Shown here piece after piece: positions 30,477 through 43,503 of a DNA stretch of 64,000 bases; the stretch's first letter is position 1; every line of letters starts with the position of its first letter. Under the pieces are notes generated by a model. The model saw nothing but the letters and a program-made list of their open reading frames with translations. It had not been told where the DNA came from and made no database searches. The DNA is from Clavelina lepadiformis (taxonomy: Eukaryota > Chordata > Ascidiacea > Aplousobranchia > Clavelinidae). Location of the stretch: NCBI RefSeq assembly GCF_947623445.1, contig NC_135241.1, positions 24,988,501-25,052,500 of the forward strand. Reading direction: 5' to 3'. The position numbers were made by a program, and so were the translations under genes.

Positions 30477-32956
30477 ATGAAAAAGAAGAAAAATTAAATC
30501 CACTTTATGGGTCATCAGAATCTCCTGACCAGGTTGAAGCTACCTATGCTGAGGTTGACGTAAAAAAGATGAAGAAGAAAGGTTGAAATCTAATCAATTT
30601 GTTACATGTTACATAATAAAAGCATTACTGAAGCAGGTTTATATTCAAGCTTTAGTACCAAAAATAATTTTGCCGCATCTTCCAGGTTCATCAGAGAAAG
30701 AGGAAAAATTGAACCCACTTTATGGTTCATCGGACCAACCTGAACCAACAGAAGCTGCTTATGCTGAAGTGGATAAAAATAAGAAGACAATTAAATTGTT
30801 GATTTCAAGTCATTAATTGTGTTGTTTGTAACTGGTGTGTTGAAACGTTCATGTTGTGATCTAGAACAATCAGCGAAAGAAGAGAGAATCAATCCTCTGT
30901 ATGAAGCATCATCCTCACAAGATCAAGTGGAAGCCGCTTATGCTGAGGTTGATAAAAGCAAAAAGAAACCAAAAGCTTTTGCTCAAGGTGAGAGTCTTCT
31001 CTTTGTATTGTCCAATGCGGCGTGCAGATATTTTTCCCTTCTATCACAAATTATAAATCAATGCTTGGTTTAACTGCACTGGTTATATGCAAGTTGAAGA
31101 GTCATCCAATGCAACTTATGCAGAAGTGAACAAACCAAACAACAAAAAAAAGCCACCGCTACCGAGTAGAGCAAATACCGCAGGTATGGTAATAAGGAGA
31201 CTTCCAAATTAAGTTGAAACTTGAAACAAGGAAGTAATTACCATAATTTAGCTCATTTGTGTAGAGTCTTATTCTTTAACGCTGTACATTGTCGAAGAGA
31301 TTCCAATGTTTAACTGCTGCAGATACTTTCATTGTACAAGCTGTTAATTTAATGCATTAACTTAATTTGTCAAATTGTGTTTTACAGGATCGAATGAAAA
31401 AGAAGAAAAAATAAATCCACTTTATGGATCATCAGAATCTCCTGACCAGGTTGAAGCTGCCTATGCTGAGGTTGACAAGAAGATGAAAAAGAAGAAGAAA
31501 GATGGAAACGTGTTCAAATTCATGTATTAATTGATGCAGTCACTTATTGTGTAGCTGAAAATTGAATTCCTACACATACCAAAGGAGCTTTAGGTAGAAG
31601 GTTATTATGCACAACCAGGTTCATCAGCGAAAGAAGGGAGAATCAATCCTCTGTATGAAGCATCATCCTCACAAGATCAAGTGGAAGCCGCTTATGCTGA
31701 GGTTGATAAAATCAAAACTAAACAAAAAATTTGTGCTCAAGGTGAGAGTCTTCTCAGTTATTTGGCTGATGTCTTGTGATGAGGTGAATACGTAAACAAG
31801 AATCATGTCCCACATTGATTTTAGACTGCTTGGTTTTCTCCTTGCTGTTCGCAAACTGTCATTTACATATCTCATTTCTATGTAGATGCGACACGAAATG
31901 AAGCGACGCCCAATGCAACTTACGCGGAAGTGAACAAACCAAAGAAGAAAAAGAAACCACCTCCACCAAATAGAGCAAACACTACAGGTAGGTTAATACA
32001 GAGTTTGTTACTTTGATACAGAGTTAATGCAGGTATGTTTATGTGGTGTTTGATTTATTTCAATCGGCCAAAATGCCATTGTTTTTAAGCTTTAAGGTTT
32101 TCTCATGTAAATCATTTATCATCAAGTATCTCGTTTCTACACAGATGCAACCCAAGTTGAAGAGTCATCCATTGCAACTTACGCGGAAGTAAACAAACCA
32201 AAGAAGAAAAAGAAACCACCGCTACCAAGTAGAGCAAACGCTGCGGGTATGTGTTACAAGTTGTTTATGTAACTTCTGCTCTGTGCAGGAAAGTAATTTT
32301 GACACAACTCAAGAGGTTTTGGAAAATAATGTGAGCATTTTATAAATACATGGATGGACAACAGGGCTCATAGTTTATGGCCAAATTGCAGCTTTATTTA
32401 GACCAAACTGTTTTGCTAAAGCAGAACTTTTCTGATGGCATATTTGCATAGGTTGGGATGCGACCAACGATGACGTGATGTTGCATGGATGGTCGCCCAC
32501 TGTGAGTATATTATTAAAGCACATCTCGCGTTTTCCTAATTAAAATCAGCGCAGCTCGATTCAATTTGTTGTTTCGATGTAACTTTAACAATGAGTTCTC
32601 CTTTCTCTTTGAACACGGTTAAATTCCTGTGTAGGTTATTTTTTGTTGGTTTAACAAAATTATTTGCTTTAGCCAACATAAGCGGAATCACAAAACAATA
32701 AAAGCGATTATGAAGATATCATTTCAGTAAGTGACCCAACAACATTAGCTACAAAAGCATTTGCACACTTTACCGATTGAAGTGTACGTCACAGTAATAC
32801 TCAGACAATATTGTCAACCACTTTTGAAACATATGTATATGTAAGAAGTGAACTTCATACAAAATGTCGAGTTAACTGTGTCCTTTCTTTCTATAGATTA
32901 GTCATGATGTGCAACATGATAAACATTTGGATCAGTTTGAAACTGGTCGATTCTGA
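30477..32956 (+). pseudogene. Receptor tail cassette locus, copy 2 (no Ig or membrane exons)
   Basis: Exons corresponding to copy 1: 30477-30581, 30686-about 30790, 30865-30987, 31094-31183, 31388-about 31501, 31619-31741, 31886-31987, 32145-32246, 32452-32501, 32673-32726, 32897-32956. All eight YAEV cassettes are present, and the exon at 31619 keeps the NPLY that its copy-1 partner lost. Two donors are destroyed: GTAAAT to TTAAAT after the second exon, and GTGGTA to ATGGAA after the fifth. The TAA in the penultimate exon (32679-32681) is shared with copy 1. There is no exon for a signal peptide, ectodomain or membrane span, because the 5' end is fused to the truncated F-box gene. A fusion transcript from F-box exon 3 (phase 2) into 30477 (phase 1) would be out of frame. 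Most likely a decaying duplicate. Confidence 0.75.
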
Positions 32957-34035
32957 TGTCAATTTGCACTTTTGCCCAGTTGTGTGATGTTCAATCTATC
33001 GCGTTGATGTGTATTGCTAAATATACAGAGTGGAGCCACTAAAGCTACTTCAGGATGTATCTTATAGTTGAGAAAGCATCTGGTTTCATAAAAGCTGCAC
33101 CTTTCAATACTGGACCAATTGCGCCTCCCGTGGATTTTTACCACATTTTAAAATCTTTGTTAGAAATTATTTTGTGCTTACAGCAGAAAGTTTTTTCACT
33201 GAAGCGAGCTGCGGATATTTTCTTCGATATGGTTTATAATTCTGTGATGTTTTTTTGTTTGGAAATGATGAGATTTCCTCGTTATTAACTCGTTGCATGG
33301 ATTTTTTTGATTATTTTAAGTTAACAAGTGTATAATTGTATTTTTTATTTGACTTTTTTGGCTTCATCGGCGCGTACTAATCGATTCAGTTATGTTTGTA
33401 GCTTTGTATAAATTCATTTATAATTGGAATGAATCCCTTTAGCTAAATGTCGCCTCCACTTGCAATTTAACCGCACTTTCGTTGCGCGATCAACATATTT
33501 GGCATCACCGTAAAAGAATTTGAACTCGATTGTTGCCAAGATGTGTTTATATGTATTTCCACTTTTATTGTGTTTTGTCACTTGTATTAAATATACAATG
33601 CGATTGTTTCATTGTATTCAAGTTCCTGTGTGAGGTTAAATATAGAACTGAAATTTAATGAATGAATTAAGCATCCTGTTTTTTGTTTCATGTTGCTCGA
33701 ATAATACGTAAAACCGCGGTTACAGTCGCTCGACTGTGCGAAACAATTTATGAATAGGCAGTTTCGCTTGCCATTGAGCCGTTAACAATGACCCTCTGAC
33801 GTCACGACGATACTTCCTTGTGTTACGTAATAGACGTTATTTACGGTTGAAAGTTGAAAGGAAACAAGAAAGCAGCCAGTCAATCAACATTCAGAGCACG
33901 ATGACATCACAGCTGTCGTTTACGTCATTACTCGCCGCTCATATCTCTATGTACGACATATGGTCCGTTGATGGAGCATTAGACCACTTGCTCTTCCCAT
34001 TTATAACTGAATAATGTATATCATATATCCTATGC
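32957..34035. other. Receptor copy 2 3' flank and CRE-like cluster
   Basis: Aligns with 7479-8745 except for a deletion of about 500 bases. A 77-codon open frame (33055-33288) is present here but broken in copy 1, so it is probably untranslated sequence. TGACGTCA, TTACGTAA and TTACGTCAT are conserved at about 33797, 33825 and 33920. Confidence 0.5.
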
Positions 34036-34351
34036 CAGGGGTCGGCAACCTTTTGCACTTAAAGAGCCATTTTAACCGATATTCCACAAAATAAAAATCA
34101 CTGGGAGCCGCAAAACTATTTTCACAATAAAACGAAAACGACACTCTGTAACAAAACTGTCATGTGTCGCATTTATAAAAGCAGTTAATTCAGCAAGATT
34201 TAATTAATGTGATTACTATAATGTGCTCAGTGAGATAAAGACGCGAGTGTTCTTCTGTTTGTTTCTACTGTAGCAATAAAATTAATAAGAGCCGCATCAG
34301 AAGGATGAAAGAGCCGCATGCGGCTCCGGAGCCGCAGGTTGCCGACCCCTG
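34036..34351. mobile_element. 316-bp hAT-type miniature element
   Basis: Starts CAGGGGTCGGCAACC and ends GGTTGCCGACCCCTG. It is flanked by the 8-base target duplication TCCTATGC (34028-34035 and 34352-34359). The paralogous site in copy 1 (about 8746-8753) has a single TCCTATGC. It contains AGAGCC-type and CCGCATGCGG-type hAT subterminal motifs and no coding sequence. Non-autonomous. Confidence 0.95.
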
Positions 34352-34863
34352 TCCTATGCTATGACTTACATGCTGTGCACACACTTTGTTTATATGTATG
34401 TATATAATATAATGCTGCTACACAAGCCTATATCGTGAAGGGTCGCTTTTCACTTTTATGAACCCAGTGCCTCTGCTGTAAACTCTGTGAGGAATCTTCC
34501 TGAAAACATCGTTCATTATTCAGTATAAGTTTGTCAGCTCGATTACGAAGAAAGCGACTTAAATTCTTCGGCTTGCTTCGGCCTAGTAGAGTCAAGCTTA
34601 CCTTTGTCTTCACCTGTGTTAGCCGACTGTTGATCTTCCAAGAGTGACGTATCTTTTCTAGAATCCTTACTCTTATTTTACCTAGTTTAGTTAGCCTACT
34701 GTAATTGTTTTTACGGACATTGTTATAGTTTTTACAGACGAGATTATCAATCAACCAAACACACTTACTTGGTAGCATATCAACAAACTAATGCAAGATG
34801 CGCATTTGTGACAAAAAATACAACATATACCAGGCTGGCCGTGCAGGAAACATCTTTGTGTAG

Positions 34864-35672
34864 TCGTGTTGTCCTGTACATGTCAGTGGCACGGAAATAT
34901 CCTTCATTTCCTCAAATGTTGATAAAAGTGATGCAGAATGAAAACCCTTTTAAAGCTGAACATTTTGCTGATTCAGGAATAGACGAAGAACAAACGGTCT
35001 CTGGGAAGAGTCTTTCAAATCTCACCATAAAAGCAAGACCAAAGGAAAAACCAAAATCAGACCCTGGTTAGCGGTTCATTATTAATTAACTAAATAATAA
35101 TTGAGTGTGTTTTGAAGAAGAAAATCTGAACAGATTACCAATGAAATATCGGTTGCCGATATCATATGAAGCATTGTGCATATGAAAATCTTTTTCATTG
35201 CTAACAATCTATCTTGGAGTTTTATGGGAAATTTTATAATGAAAGAAACATTTCTACAAACATCAATAATTTCATTGACAAACCGTTCGGTTGCAAAAAA
35301 AACTGTTTATTGTGGATCTCTTTTTACAAAACTGTTTTCAGAAATTATGTTAACATTTTTATTGTGACCCGTTTTACCCAACCCAGGCTTTTCTCAGAAT
35401 GACCGGTTTTAGCTGTGTCTAGCCTTAGATGCTGGCACAAACCAGGTAGTTTACAGTATATTTGGTGGAGGGCCGTAATGAAACGCCAGTTTTTCACATC
35501 ATATTTACGTTTCTTTATTAATACTTGTTTCGACTGTTACATTATGTTAATGTTTGACTCTTTTACAGGCTGTGACCACATCCAAGCACGAAAACGGGCA
35601 ATAAATAACTTGTTGAGTCAAAACTGCTATCGCTTGTCAAGGCAACTTTACTCGCTCACGACCAAGCAATAA
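34864..35672 (+). pseudogene. Kinase-like gene remnant, copy 2 (C-lobe end deleted)
   Basis: Exons 34864-35066 and 35569-35672. Relative to copy 1, about 270 bases are missing: the end of the kinase exon, the whole first intron and a few bases of exon 2. This joins ENPFK directly and in frame to EHFADSGIDEEQ. The product would lack the last kinase helices (the CVNQDPLKR region). The later exon and the conserved 63-codon frame after the stop are retained. Confidence 0.55.
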
Positions 35673-36059
35673 CTTTGGGATCTGACATCATCAAATTGGT
35701 AGAAGCTCTTCTGCAAAAGCAGTTCTCCATTGTGTTGATTAGTCTGCTGGAAAGTTTTAGTTTCTTACACAAGTGGATCGAACAACCTAATGCTAAGATA
35801 GAGTTGGTTAGACAATATATTCGGAAAGCAGGTGACTGCGTCATAATACCCCACGCTCAACTCTGAAAGAAAACAATATTTTCTAAACTGCTGTTGAGTA
35901 AATATGAGTAATGTATTTATTATGTATTTAAAAATGAATAATGTACTCGTATTTACTCAACTGGTGTTTAGTAAATACGAGTAAAGTATGTTGCCCTCTT
36001 GTTGGTGTTCGAATGTTTTCTAAAGTATCTTTTGTTTTAGATATATGTTTTGTTATATG

Positions 36060-36491
36060 TATATGTTAACTAATAACAACATCCGGCTTATTCTCTTGTT
36101 TGAGAAAACTTGCATAGAATGAGGCAAAAAATCTTTTATTCAAGTTTATTTCAATCACCGAGTCTTGAAGAGACAACCTAAAACATGCATCAGTAGATTC
36201 AGCATCAAAATACATCTAACTTATATAAAACACAATGACTTTTAAATTGTTTCACAACAGACAACGACTTTAGCAAGGACTGAATGCTTATATGAAAGCC
36301 TTGCGCTTCTTGTGTTTTACAAAACCAATTGAATGATGAGGTTTGTCGGAAATCTTATTCGATGGATTTACTTTGGTTGCCGCAGGTTTCTCGTCGGCTG
36401 AAAGCATCTGCAGATCCATGTTTAAGTCAAAATCGTGAACACCAAAAAGATCTTTGGACATGTGCTTTGGTTGTGCAGCGACAGTTGCTAT
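36060..36491 (-). pseudogene. RTF1: Rtf1 3'-end fragment, copy 2
   Basis: 3' UTR plus the last about 68 codons of Rtf1 (VAAQPKHMSKDLFGVHDF..., stop at 36288), open here. It has the same truncation point (GTTGC|TATTTC) as the fragment at 10680-11094, so the deletion preceded the duplication of the segment. Confidence 0.88.
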
Positions 36492-37683
36492 TTCATGCTC
36501 CACCAACTATCAAGTGTGTTGTTCCAAATCGTTCGATATTGCTCATTCAACGACCTATGCATCCGTTGTTTTGATTAAGTTAAGACAAAGTTGAAAACAT
36601 GCAAAAAGTTTCACCTCCTTGGATTTATCCGTGAATCACCAGCGTTGTATTGCACCAGACCATACAATATGGTCGCCATGATGAGAAAAGATAACAACCG
36701 CATGCAGGTTCCCAAGCTTTCGTTTGTTTGTTTGTTTGTTTGTTTGTTTGTTCAAAGTAGCCTGCTACAAATATTTCTGATGTCAATAGATGGAGATTGC
36801 GCGTTTTTACAAATACTTAAATTCACTTTTCGTATAATTTGGATCTTCATTGATAACCTTGCAGAAAATTACCGAAAAATGAAAATATTTACAAGTTTCA
36901 TAACTATTTGTTCAACGCTTTTCAAAAGTAAAATCTTCATTTCAAATAAAAGCGTTTCAGTGGTTACAAGCGTTTAAAATGCGTACATATACGTTATTCA
37001 TATAATGCCTAACTCCAAACATGACTTTAACTCGCTACAGTTTGTGTGAAGTTTCAGAGTCGGGTTTAAAAGCGACTTAGAATTTTCAATCAAATTAAAT
37101 ATTTCCATTTTATGATTGTCAGGGACGTAATTGTTTTATCAGCAAAGTCGTTTGAACTTAGCGTCTACGTTTCTGCCTCGCAGCACATTCCAACCAGTTC
37201 CTGGTTTTTCTTGACTTTTCATGCTCATGGCAATTGATCCACAGTAGAGTTGTTTAGGGTTTTGGTGATCTGGAGTTTTATAACAACGATAAAGATTTCT
37301 GCAGATAGTCAGCACAGGAAGGAAAGTTGCAGATAATGATGTTGTTATACATATGTTTACTTTACTTGATAGAAATGTGATGGAAAATGACAAATAGCAA
37401 GCAGACAAAACTTGAAAACGAAATAATGGCGACAATGATAGATATGTTTGTCGCTAGTAATGTTTGTGAAGTCAAATAACTAAGAGACCATGTTGATGTT
37501 TGAGATCATGTTGATGTTAAACATATTTAAAAGTATCAAGCTACAAAACCTGAAAGTGCGGTGTTGATTGCTCTACTTACGCATTACTCTTTTTACGTCT
37601 TGGTACGATTATTACTTTTGATCCAAAATCGACCATCGATCGAATTTACGATCCAAATTTACAGTCTAAAATAAGATAAACTT
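36492..37683. repeat. U-type spacer upstream of F-box copy 3
   Basis: Aligns with 16100-17630 with deletions near 37350-37640. Contains a (GTTT)n microsatellite at about 36719-36752. No gene recognised. Confidence 0.7.
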
Positions 37684-40600
37684 ATGGCGGATTCCGCTTC
37701 TGATCGCTCTAGTGGAGAATGTGCAACTGATGTCCATTGGATGAAACTTCCTTCGGAAATTTGGTTGGAGATTTTCAGTTATTTGTCTCCAGTAACCATT
37801 CTCAATGAAGTTGCCTTCGTTTGTCGTAAATTCAATTCACTGTCATTTCACCTTTCATTATGGAATAAATTAGACCTGACAAACTGGGTTGGACCTATAA
37901 TAAATCTGGTACAGAATCTCTTATTACTGTTTTTACTAGATGTGGATGTGTTGAATTTCTACAAAGGCTTTAATGGTCTTGTTTTATATTCAGGAGTCCT
38001 TCATTGAGAACCTTTCGCCAGTGATCGATTTACTTTCCGAAAATTTGCGATCTCTTTCGTTTTGTCAAATCAATGGAAACTTTGTGTTTGGTTCAGATAA
38101 ACGATGGTTGTTTTACAAGTTTTCAAACATTGTTCGCTTGGAATTGCCAGAATGTGAATATGTCACGGCTCAAATCCTGGAAGAAATCCGAAAAAACTGT
38201 AAAAAAATTGAAAGGCTTAATCTTAGTGAATGCCGGTAAATGCATTTCATATACCAATTACAGTCTAATTAAAGTGTGAATGATCACATAATCTGTGATT
38301 GCGTCATCAGTTACCTTTAATTACAATAAAAAACATATTTCGATGCCACTTTCAAATCACTTTAAATTATTGTAAACAACTGATGATAGTCTGTAAATGT
38401 AAATTTACTATTTAATACTGGTGACGACAGCTATTTTTCTGAAGTGTCATATTTGCAGTAACGTCGATGATCAAGCCATGAAAGTTGTGAGCAAATTTGA
38501 GCATCTTACAAAACTGGACATAACACAATGTCATCAAGTTACTGATGATGGTGTTAATTTCATTGCTGATATGCCTTGTCAGATTTTGCATTTTCTTAGC
38601 TTCGACGTCCAACAATTTAGCGATAGGTAACACGTCTTGTCTGGAAGATAGTTATTGCAAAGCTTTAAGTTAGCTTGTTATCAGTATGAAATATACGAAA
38701 ACATTTTGATGAATGATCAAATGTACCGCAGATAAAACGTTTATTTTGTACAGGGGTATAGTGAATCTCGTCACCAAACAAACTAAGATTGAGTTCTTGA
38801 TTCTATCTGGAGATAACATAACTGACTACTCTGTGATTGATGCTTGCCATTGTCTTGTAAACTTAAAAAAATTTCATATTTATGACTGCAGAAATCTTAC
38901 TGATAGAAGCATACATGCGCTGTGTGGGAAAGTAAGGTATCGAATATAGATAATAACACATTTAAAATTTATTTGCTATTCGGTTCAATCAATTTATCAT
39001 TAAAGTTGAGCTGAAGTACAATAATATAAAATGTTTAATCTAAGTGCAATATGTTTCTTTTAGACTGGAATGCTTGTGTTTGCAAAGAGCAACAAAAGTT
39101 TCTACCCAGGCTTTTAATCATTTGTTTCAAGAGAAACCTCGGTTGAACTTGAAGGACCTTTGTATCGGCGATACAGACGCCGTTGTTGATGACACAGTAT
39201 ATGCAATATCATCTGGGTAGGGTTATGTTTTATATTTTAGCTTTGAACAAAACCAATAAATCTGCTGTGTCGTGTTCAGTTGTTTAAATAATTCCATGAC
39301 TGAAATTATATTCTGATATCAGTACTATTTGAAGAAAAAAAGTTATAGTGGGCAAAGCAATATTGATATGTACTTGTAACTGTAATGAATGTATGCTGTA
39401 GTAGTAAATTTGTTGTAATTTTATCAAGTTCCTTTACTATTACATGCTTTTCTCGTAAATATTTCGCCAGATATCCTCATCTTGAGAGAATTGAACTCAA
39501 CTTTTGCTGCAAAGTCACCGATAAATCAATTGACGAACTTATCAAATCATGCAGGTATGTTAAGTCTCAAAATAATCGAGTAGTGAAATAATTCATCATG
39601 TTGGTCAATTTTCAAAGCATTGTGTCGTGTAATATTTGAGCCGTTTTTTAATTGCTGTTGCTTAAACCACTGGTTTACTGGTTATTTGTTTCATTGATCT
39701 AACTGGAGATATTTAGCTTAAATGATTGTTCATTTTGTCGGGAAAGTTTGTGACAATTTTATCGATAAATTGCAAACAAGCTCGATAAGGTTTCAGCAGT
39801 GAGGAGCCGTCGATGACTTTGACAAAGACGTTTTGCAATACGACGATAATTATTCTTACTCTAACAATTCAATAATATTGATCTTGTTTGATGAAAGCAT
39901 TCGGCACTTTCTTTGATAAACGCAGACAAGCTTTTCAATCATGACTTGGAACAGCGTAGGAAAGATTATTTAAACGCACACAATAGAACTTGAGCAAGTT
40001 CCAATAAATAGTTGACAGTAACATTATTAGCAATGGTAACAACTTCACTGTTAATTTTCAAATTTCCAACCTGCTTTATTCCTTAACATAATATTTTAAT
40101 TAGACATAATTTTATTTGCAGAAAACTAGAGGTGGTTAGTTTACAGGGACTGACAAGTTTAAAAGGCGATTGGCTTGCGGAAATAGAACGTTACTTGCCA
40201 AAACTACGTTCTCTCACTATGTGTTTTTGTTGCGGTATTTCTGAAGAAAAAGTCAAACATCTCTTTTTGCGGTAAGATATTTTTATGTTATGACGTGAAG
40301 TATAATTTTAATAATTTAATTCAATAATTTTAATTAAATCATCATCAGATTTTATTCGGACTTTGATTAACAAAATGTTGTCAATTTGCACAATGTTAAT
40401 CAACATGATCGAATTAACAAGTTTCTTCATGCCCACGTTAGATTTTTGAATTAGACAGGTTTGCTTCCAATATTAATACATTCAACTCACAGTGTATGCG
40501 TATTTACCAAACTACTACATCACATTATATAACGCACATACAGGCTGCTGGTCATTTAATTTTAATTCGATCATTGTGTGACGTATAAATGTTGTCAGCC

Positions 40601-41153
40601 TAGACTTTCAGGAACACTCTTCGGTAATGGCCTGACCGTTTCACTGATATTATTTGGTTTAAAAGCGGGCACCAAGCGTCATAAAAACAGAAAAACAGAA
40701 TTAATTGAAACCTTAGGAGAATCACAGCTTAAACCAACATAAAATCAAGGGCGTAACGATACAAAAAAAACGTCCGTTCGGTCGCTCCTCCACATGGAAA
40801 AGCGACGCATAATTGGCGAGCAATATTCACAGATTACCCGCAAAAACACACCAACGATGCAACCATAACAAACGATGTAATATTAAAATAAAATATTAAA
40901 ATAATTTGCAGTTTTGCTACACTTTTTTGATAGTGACAGTGTGTGTACATTTTTTTAAAAAGTGAACTTCTTTAAATCTGAAGCTAATACTGGTTATGTA
41001 GGTTGCGCATTAACAATAAAGCGATTTAACTGGTTTTATTGTTACAGGAAACCTGACCTTGAACTGTTATGGAATAGGATGCCAATCAATGAGCTTAAAC
41101 ATGAAGATATCGACCGTGTTTTGAGGAATATTACTTTGGAAGATTTTGAGTAA
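37684..41153 (+). CDS. F-box/LRR protein (SCF substrate receptor), copy 3, open
   Basis: Eight exons with GT-AG introns: 37684-37908, 37994-38235, 38459-38626, 38754-38936, 39064-39216, 39471-39554, 40122-40271, 41048-41153. They total 1311 nt and encode 436 aa; stop TAA. The F-box is at residues about 21-62 (KLPSEIWLEIFSYLSPVTIL then VAFVCRKFNSL). The rest carries Cys-type LRRs such as LDITQCHQVTDDGVNFIADM, YDCRNLTDRSIHAL and LNFCCKVTDKSIDEL. F-box proteins of this FBXL class bind Skp1 through the F-box and select ubiquitination substrates through the LRRs. No transmembrane segment or CaaX end is seen. It is most similar to copy 4, and exon 1 matches copy 2 almost exactly. No orthologue was assigned. 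Substitutions concentrate in LRR surface positions by eye, which would fit diversification of substrate choice. Confidence 0.88.
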
Positions 41154-42341
41154 AATTTGATAGAAATGCAAATGGAAGTGATTAATAAATTTGCTTTTCA
41201 TTTGATTCATACAAAATATCCTATTGTAACATGGTCACATGATAAATTGAACATCATTATTGCGTCAACAATTCGTGTTAATTTGCCAACTGATTGTAGC
41301 TGGACATACGTATAACATAACTCAGACGAAAATCATAAACTTTAGTTTCTTTTTTGGTTTAGGTTTTGAAAATTAAAGCTAACTTACTGTAGCTGGTGTG
41401 TGACCGTGGAGCGACCAACTATTGTTAAGTGGCAAGAAAGGTATTTCTAAGAACACAAATCTAAACAGTTAAAAGTGCAAGATGTTCCCACTTGGTAAGT
41501 TCGCACGACCACAAAACATAAAGTCACCACTTCAATTATGAATTGAAAAATTAACACCACGCAAACGTTTCTAGAAATATGCAAAGAAAAGGGTAAATAC
41601 AGGAAAGCAAAATTATCAAACACAATGACAAGCCGCCATGTAGTAATAGACAATGCCTACTTCATTTCAGCTTTTACACTAAAACAAAAACATGTCTCTG
41701 TACTGAATTTGGGCAAGAGAAGAGAAAAGTTAAGCATAATGCGCTAAATTCCATTGATTAAGGTAGAGGAGATGCAATCTAAAACGAAGTTTTGAAAATG
41801 ATCTGAATCGAAAAAACTAAAATGAAATCTTTCGCTTAAAACCTTCCCATTTGGAAGCAACTTCATCAAATGTTAACCAGGATGCAAAAATTGAACACCA
41901 AAGATTACAACAAGGTTTCGAAGTAGCAGAGAACACCAATTGGATTATATTAATGAAGAATTTCAGTTTGACATGTTCAGAATTTGACCGATTTCCGCAT
42001 TGAAATTAGATATTTAAATTTAATCGACGTGTCTTCTAACAATGACATCTTAAAATTTACACAAAAACAAAGAAGAACTGTAAGAACCAAACGGATATGT
42101 CTAACAAACGCTTTCACTAGCCAGGTAAGCAAGCTGATTGCGTTCTATCGTTATTTCTAACATATCTTTTGGATATCTGCAACGATATAGATTCAAACTC
42201 CTGGTATTTGGGAAGATTACAAGCAGCTGTTAATCGCTGTATTTAATTCATAATTTCTGATTGTTAAAATAATAATTTAACAAGATGCTGAAATATTTGT
42301 GGTGGCTCGGGTAATTATAGTCTTGTCCAGTGTCCTGAGAC
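41154..42341. repeat. F-box 3' flank and spacer S, copy 3 (left part)
   Basis: Aligns with 21466-22573, with an extra about 90 bases at 41620-41715 that copies 1 and 2 of S lack. Ends in the TSD CCTGAGAC (42334-42341) of the P element. The unbroken CCATGTAGTAATAG at about 41636 is the empty site of the LTR element inserted at 60422. Confidence 0.85.
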
Positions 42342-43243
42342 CATAGATATCGTATATAAGACTAGATCGCTCAACTCGCCTCTGGATTTGAAGCCAAATT
42401 GAAACTTTGCGAATCCGCCATTAAGGGACCCAGTCAGTCAGTCAGTCAGTCAGTCGCAACAGTTGGTGCTGAATTGTGATGGAGTTATATCGACAATTGT
42501 CTTGTCTCTAGTACGGTATATTTGTAAAAATAGCCTAGTTCTAACGTTATACAGAACTTATACAGGCTAGGACTCTTTATATATCGTAGGATGCGCCGAT
42601 GCCGTATGTAGCCTGGACTACCGTATATTTTGAAAATTCATAGCTTTAGCACGATATTATTTTAGAGATAGGCTACTGGAATAATCGGAGATGGGCATTG
42701 ATACAGTACCTTCGTACATTACTTTGTAATACCATGTTCCGACTTCCGAATCCCAGACAGGAATGTGTTACATTGTAAGCTATGCCGTCAATACCGGATT
42801 AATTTTTCTTTTAGTCGTCTCAACAGCTAGGCTAGTCGCCATGGGTACTTTTATAGTGATAGTTTCAAGATTTTGAGAGATTTATGCCTAGGCTAGTTTT
42901 TGGTGCTATGCCAGTACTTTTAAAGTCAAAGTATTGACTGTCCACATCTGGAAATATGTTCAGTTAACTGTAGTCTATAGGCCTATTTTTCTTTTGTGCC
43001 ACACTTTAACTACAAATAAGAATCTGATTTGTTGGACCCTATTGTAAAACGTGTAAAATTTGGTAAAAAAGGACATAAACATTTGTGTTTTACATGTTTC
43101 ATTTTTTCACCAAATTTATTTACATGTACAATTTTACAAAACAAAAGAGATAAAACAAAACCATTCACTAATCACTACTACATACATTACTATGTCAATG
43201 ACTGACATTTGAAATTAAACAGTAACGAGTCATCCACTTGTCA

Positions 43244-43503
43244 TTACTGATGGCTGAATAGTACAAGTTTGTTAAACTTTTTTCGTATCTTTTTGCAGGT
43301 AATTTCTTCATTGTACTCTTTTCCAAGGTGGTAAAGTCGAATTTTGCAGTATGCTTTTGAAACTAACTTTATAAGCTCAAAGATATGGTTGTTGGTGACA
43401 CTTGTGTCTAACATGTGATATTGAAGATTGCAGAATGCCAAGGATAGGTTGATATTAGCCAGAACAGATGTCGCAATACCTTCTGATACTCCTTTTTCTA
43501 AAC
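43244..43503 (-). pseudogene. C-terminal exon of the P-type transposase
   Basis: A frame on the minus strand ending ...KKIRKKFNKLVLFSHQ, with ELIKLVSKAYCKIRLYHLGK before it. This Lys/Arg-rich end resembles the C-terminus of THAP9/P-type transposases. It lies downstream of the main transposase frame, so an intron is needed, now occupied by the hAT element. The exact splice join could not be settled: the obvious acceptor does not match the obvious donor phase. Confidence 0.5.

Noticed and set aside
33055..33288. 77-codon frame after receptor copy 2
   Set aside because: Broken by changes in copy 1 (7576-7810) and located after the receptor stop; more likely 3' untranslated sequence.
34428..34778. 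116-codon minus-strand frame in copy 2
   Set aside because: The same frame contains a stop in copy 1, and another frame on that strand is the one conserved.
37139..37435. 98-codon minus-strand frame in the F-box upstream spacer
   Set aside because: Not kept in the other copies of the spacer and no domain seen.
42423..42460. (CAGT)n run, first considered as a CRISPR-like or regulatory array
   Set aside because: Plain tetranucleotide microsatellite inside the P element end; no spacers.
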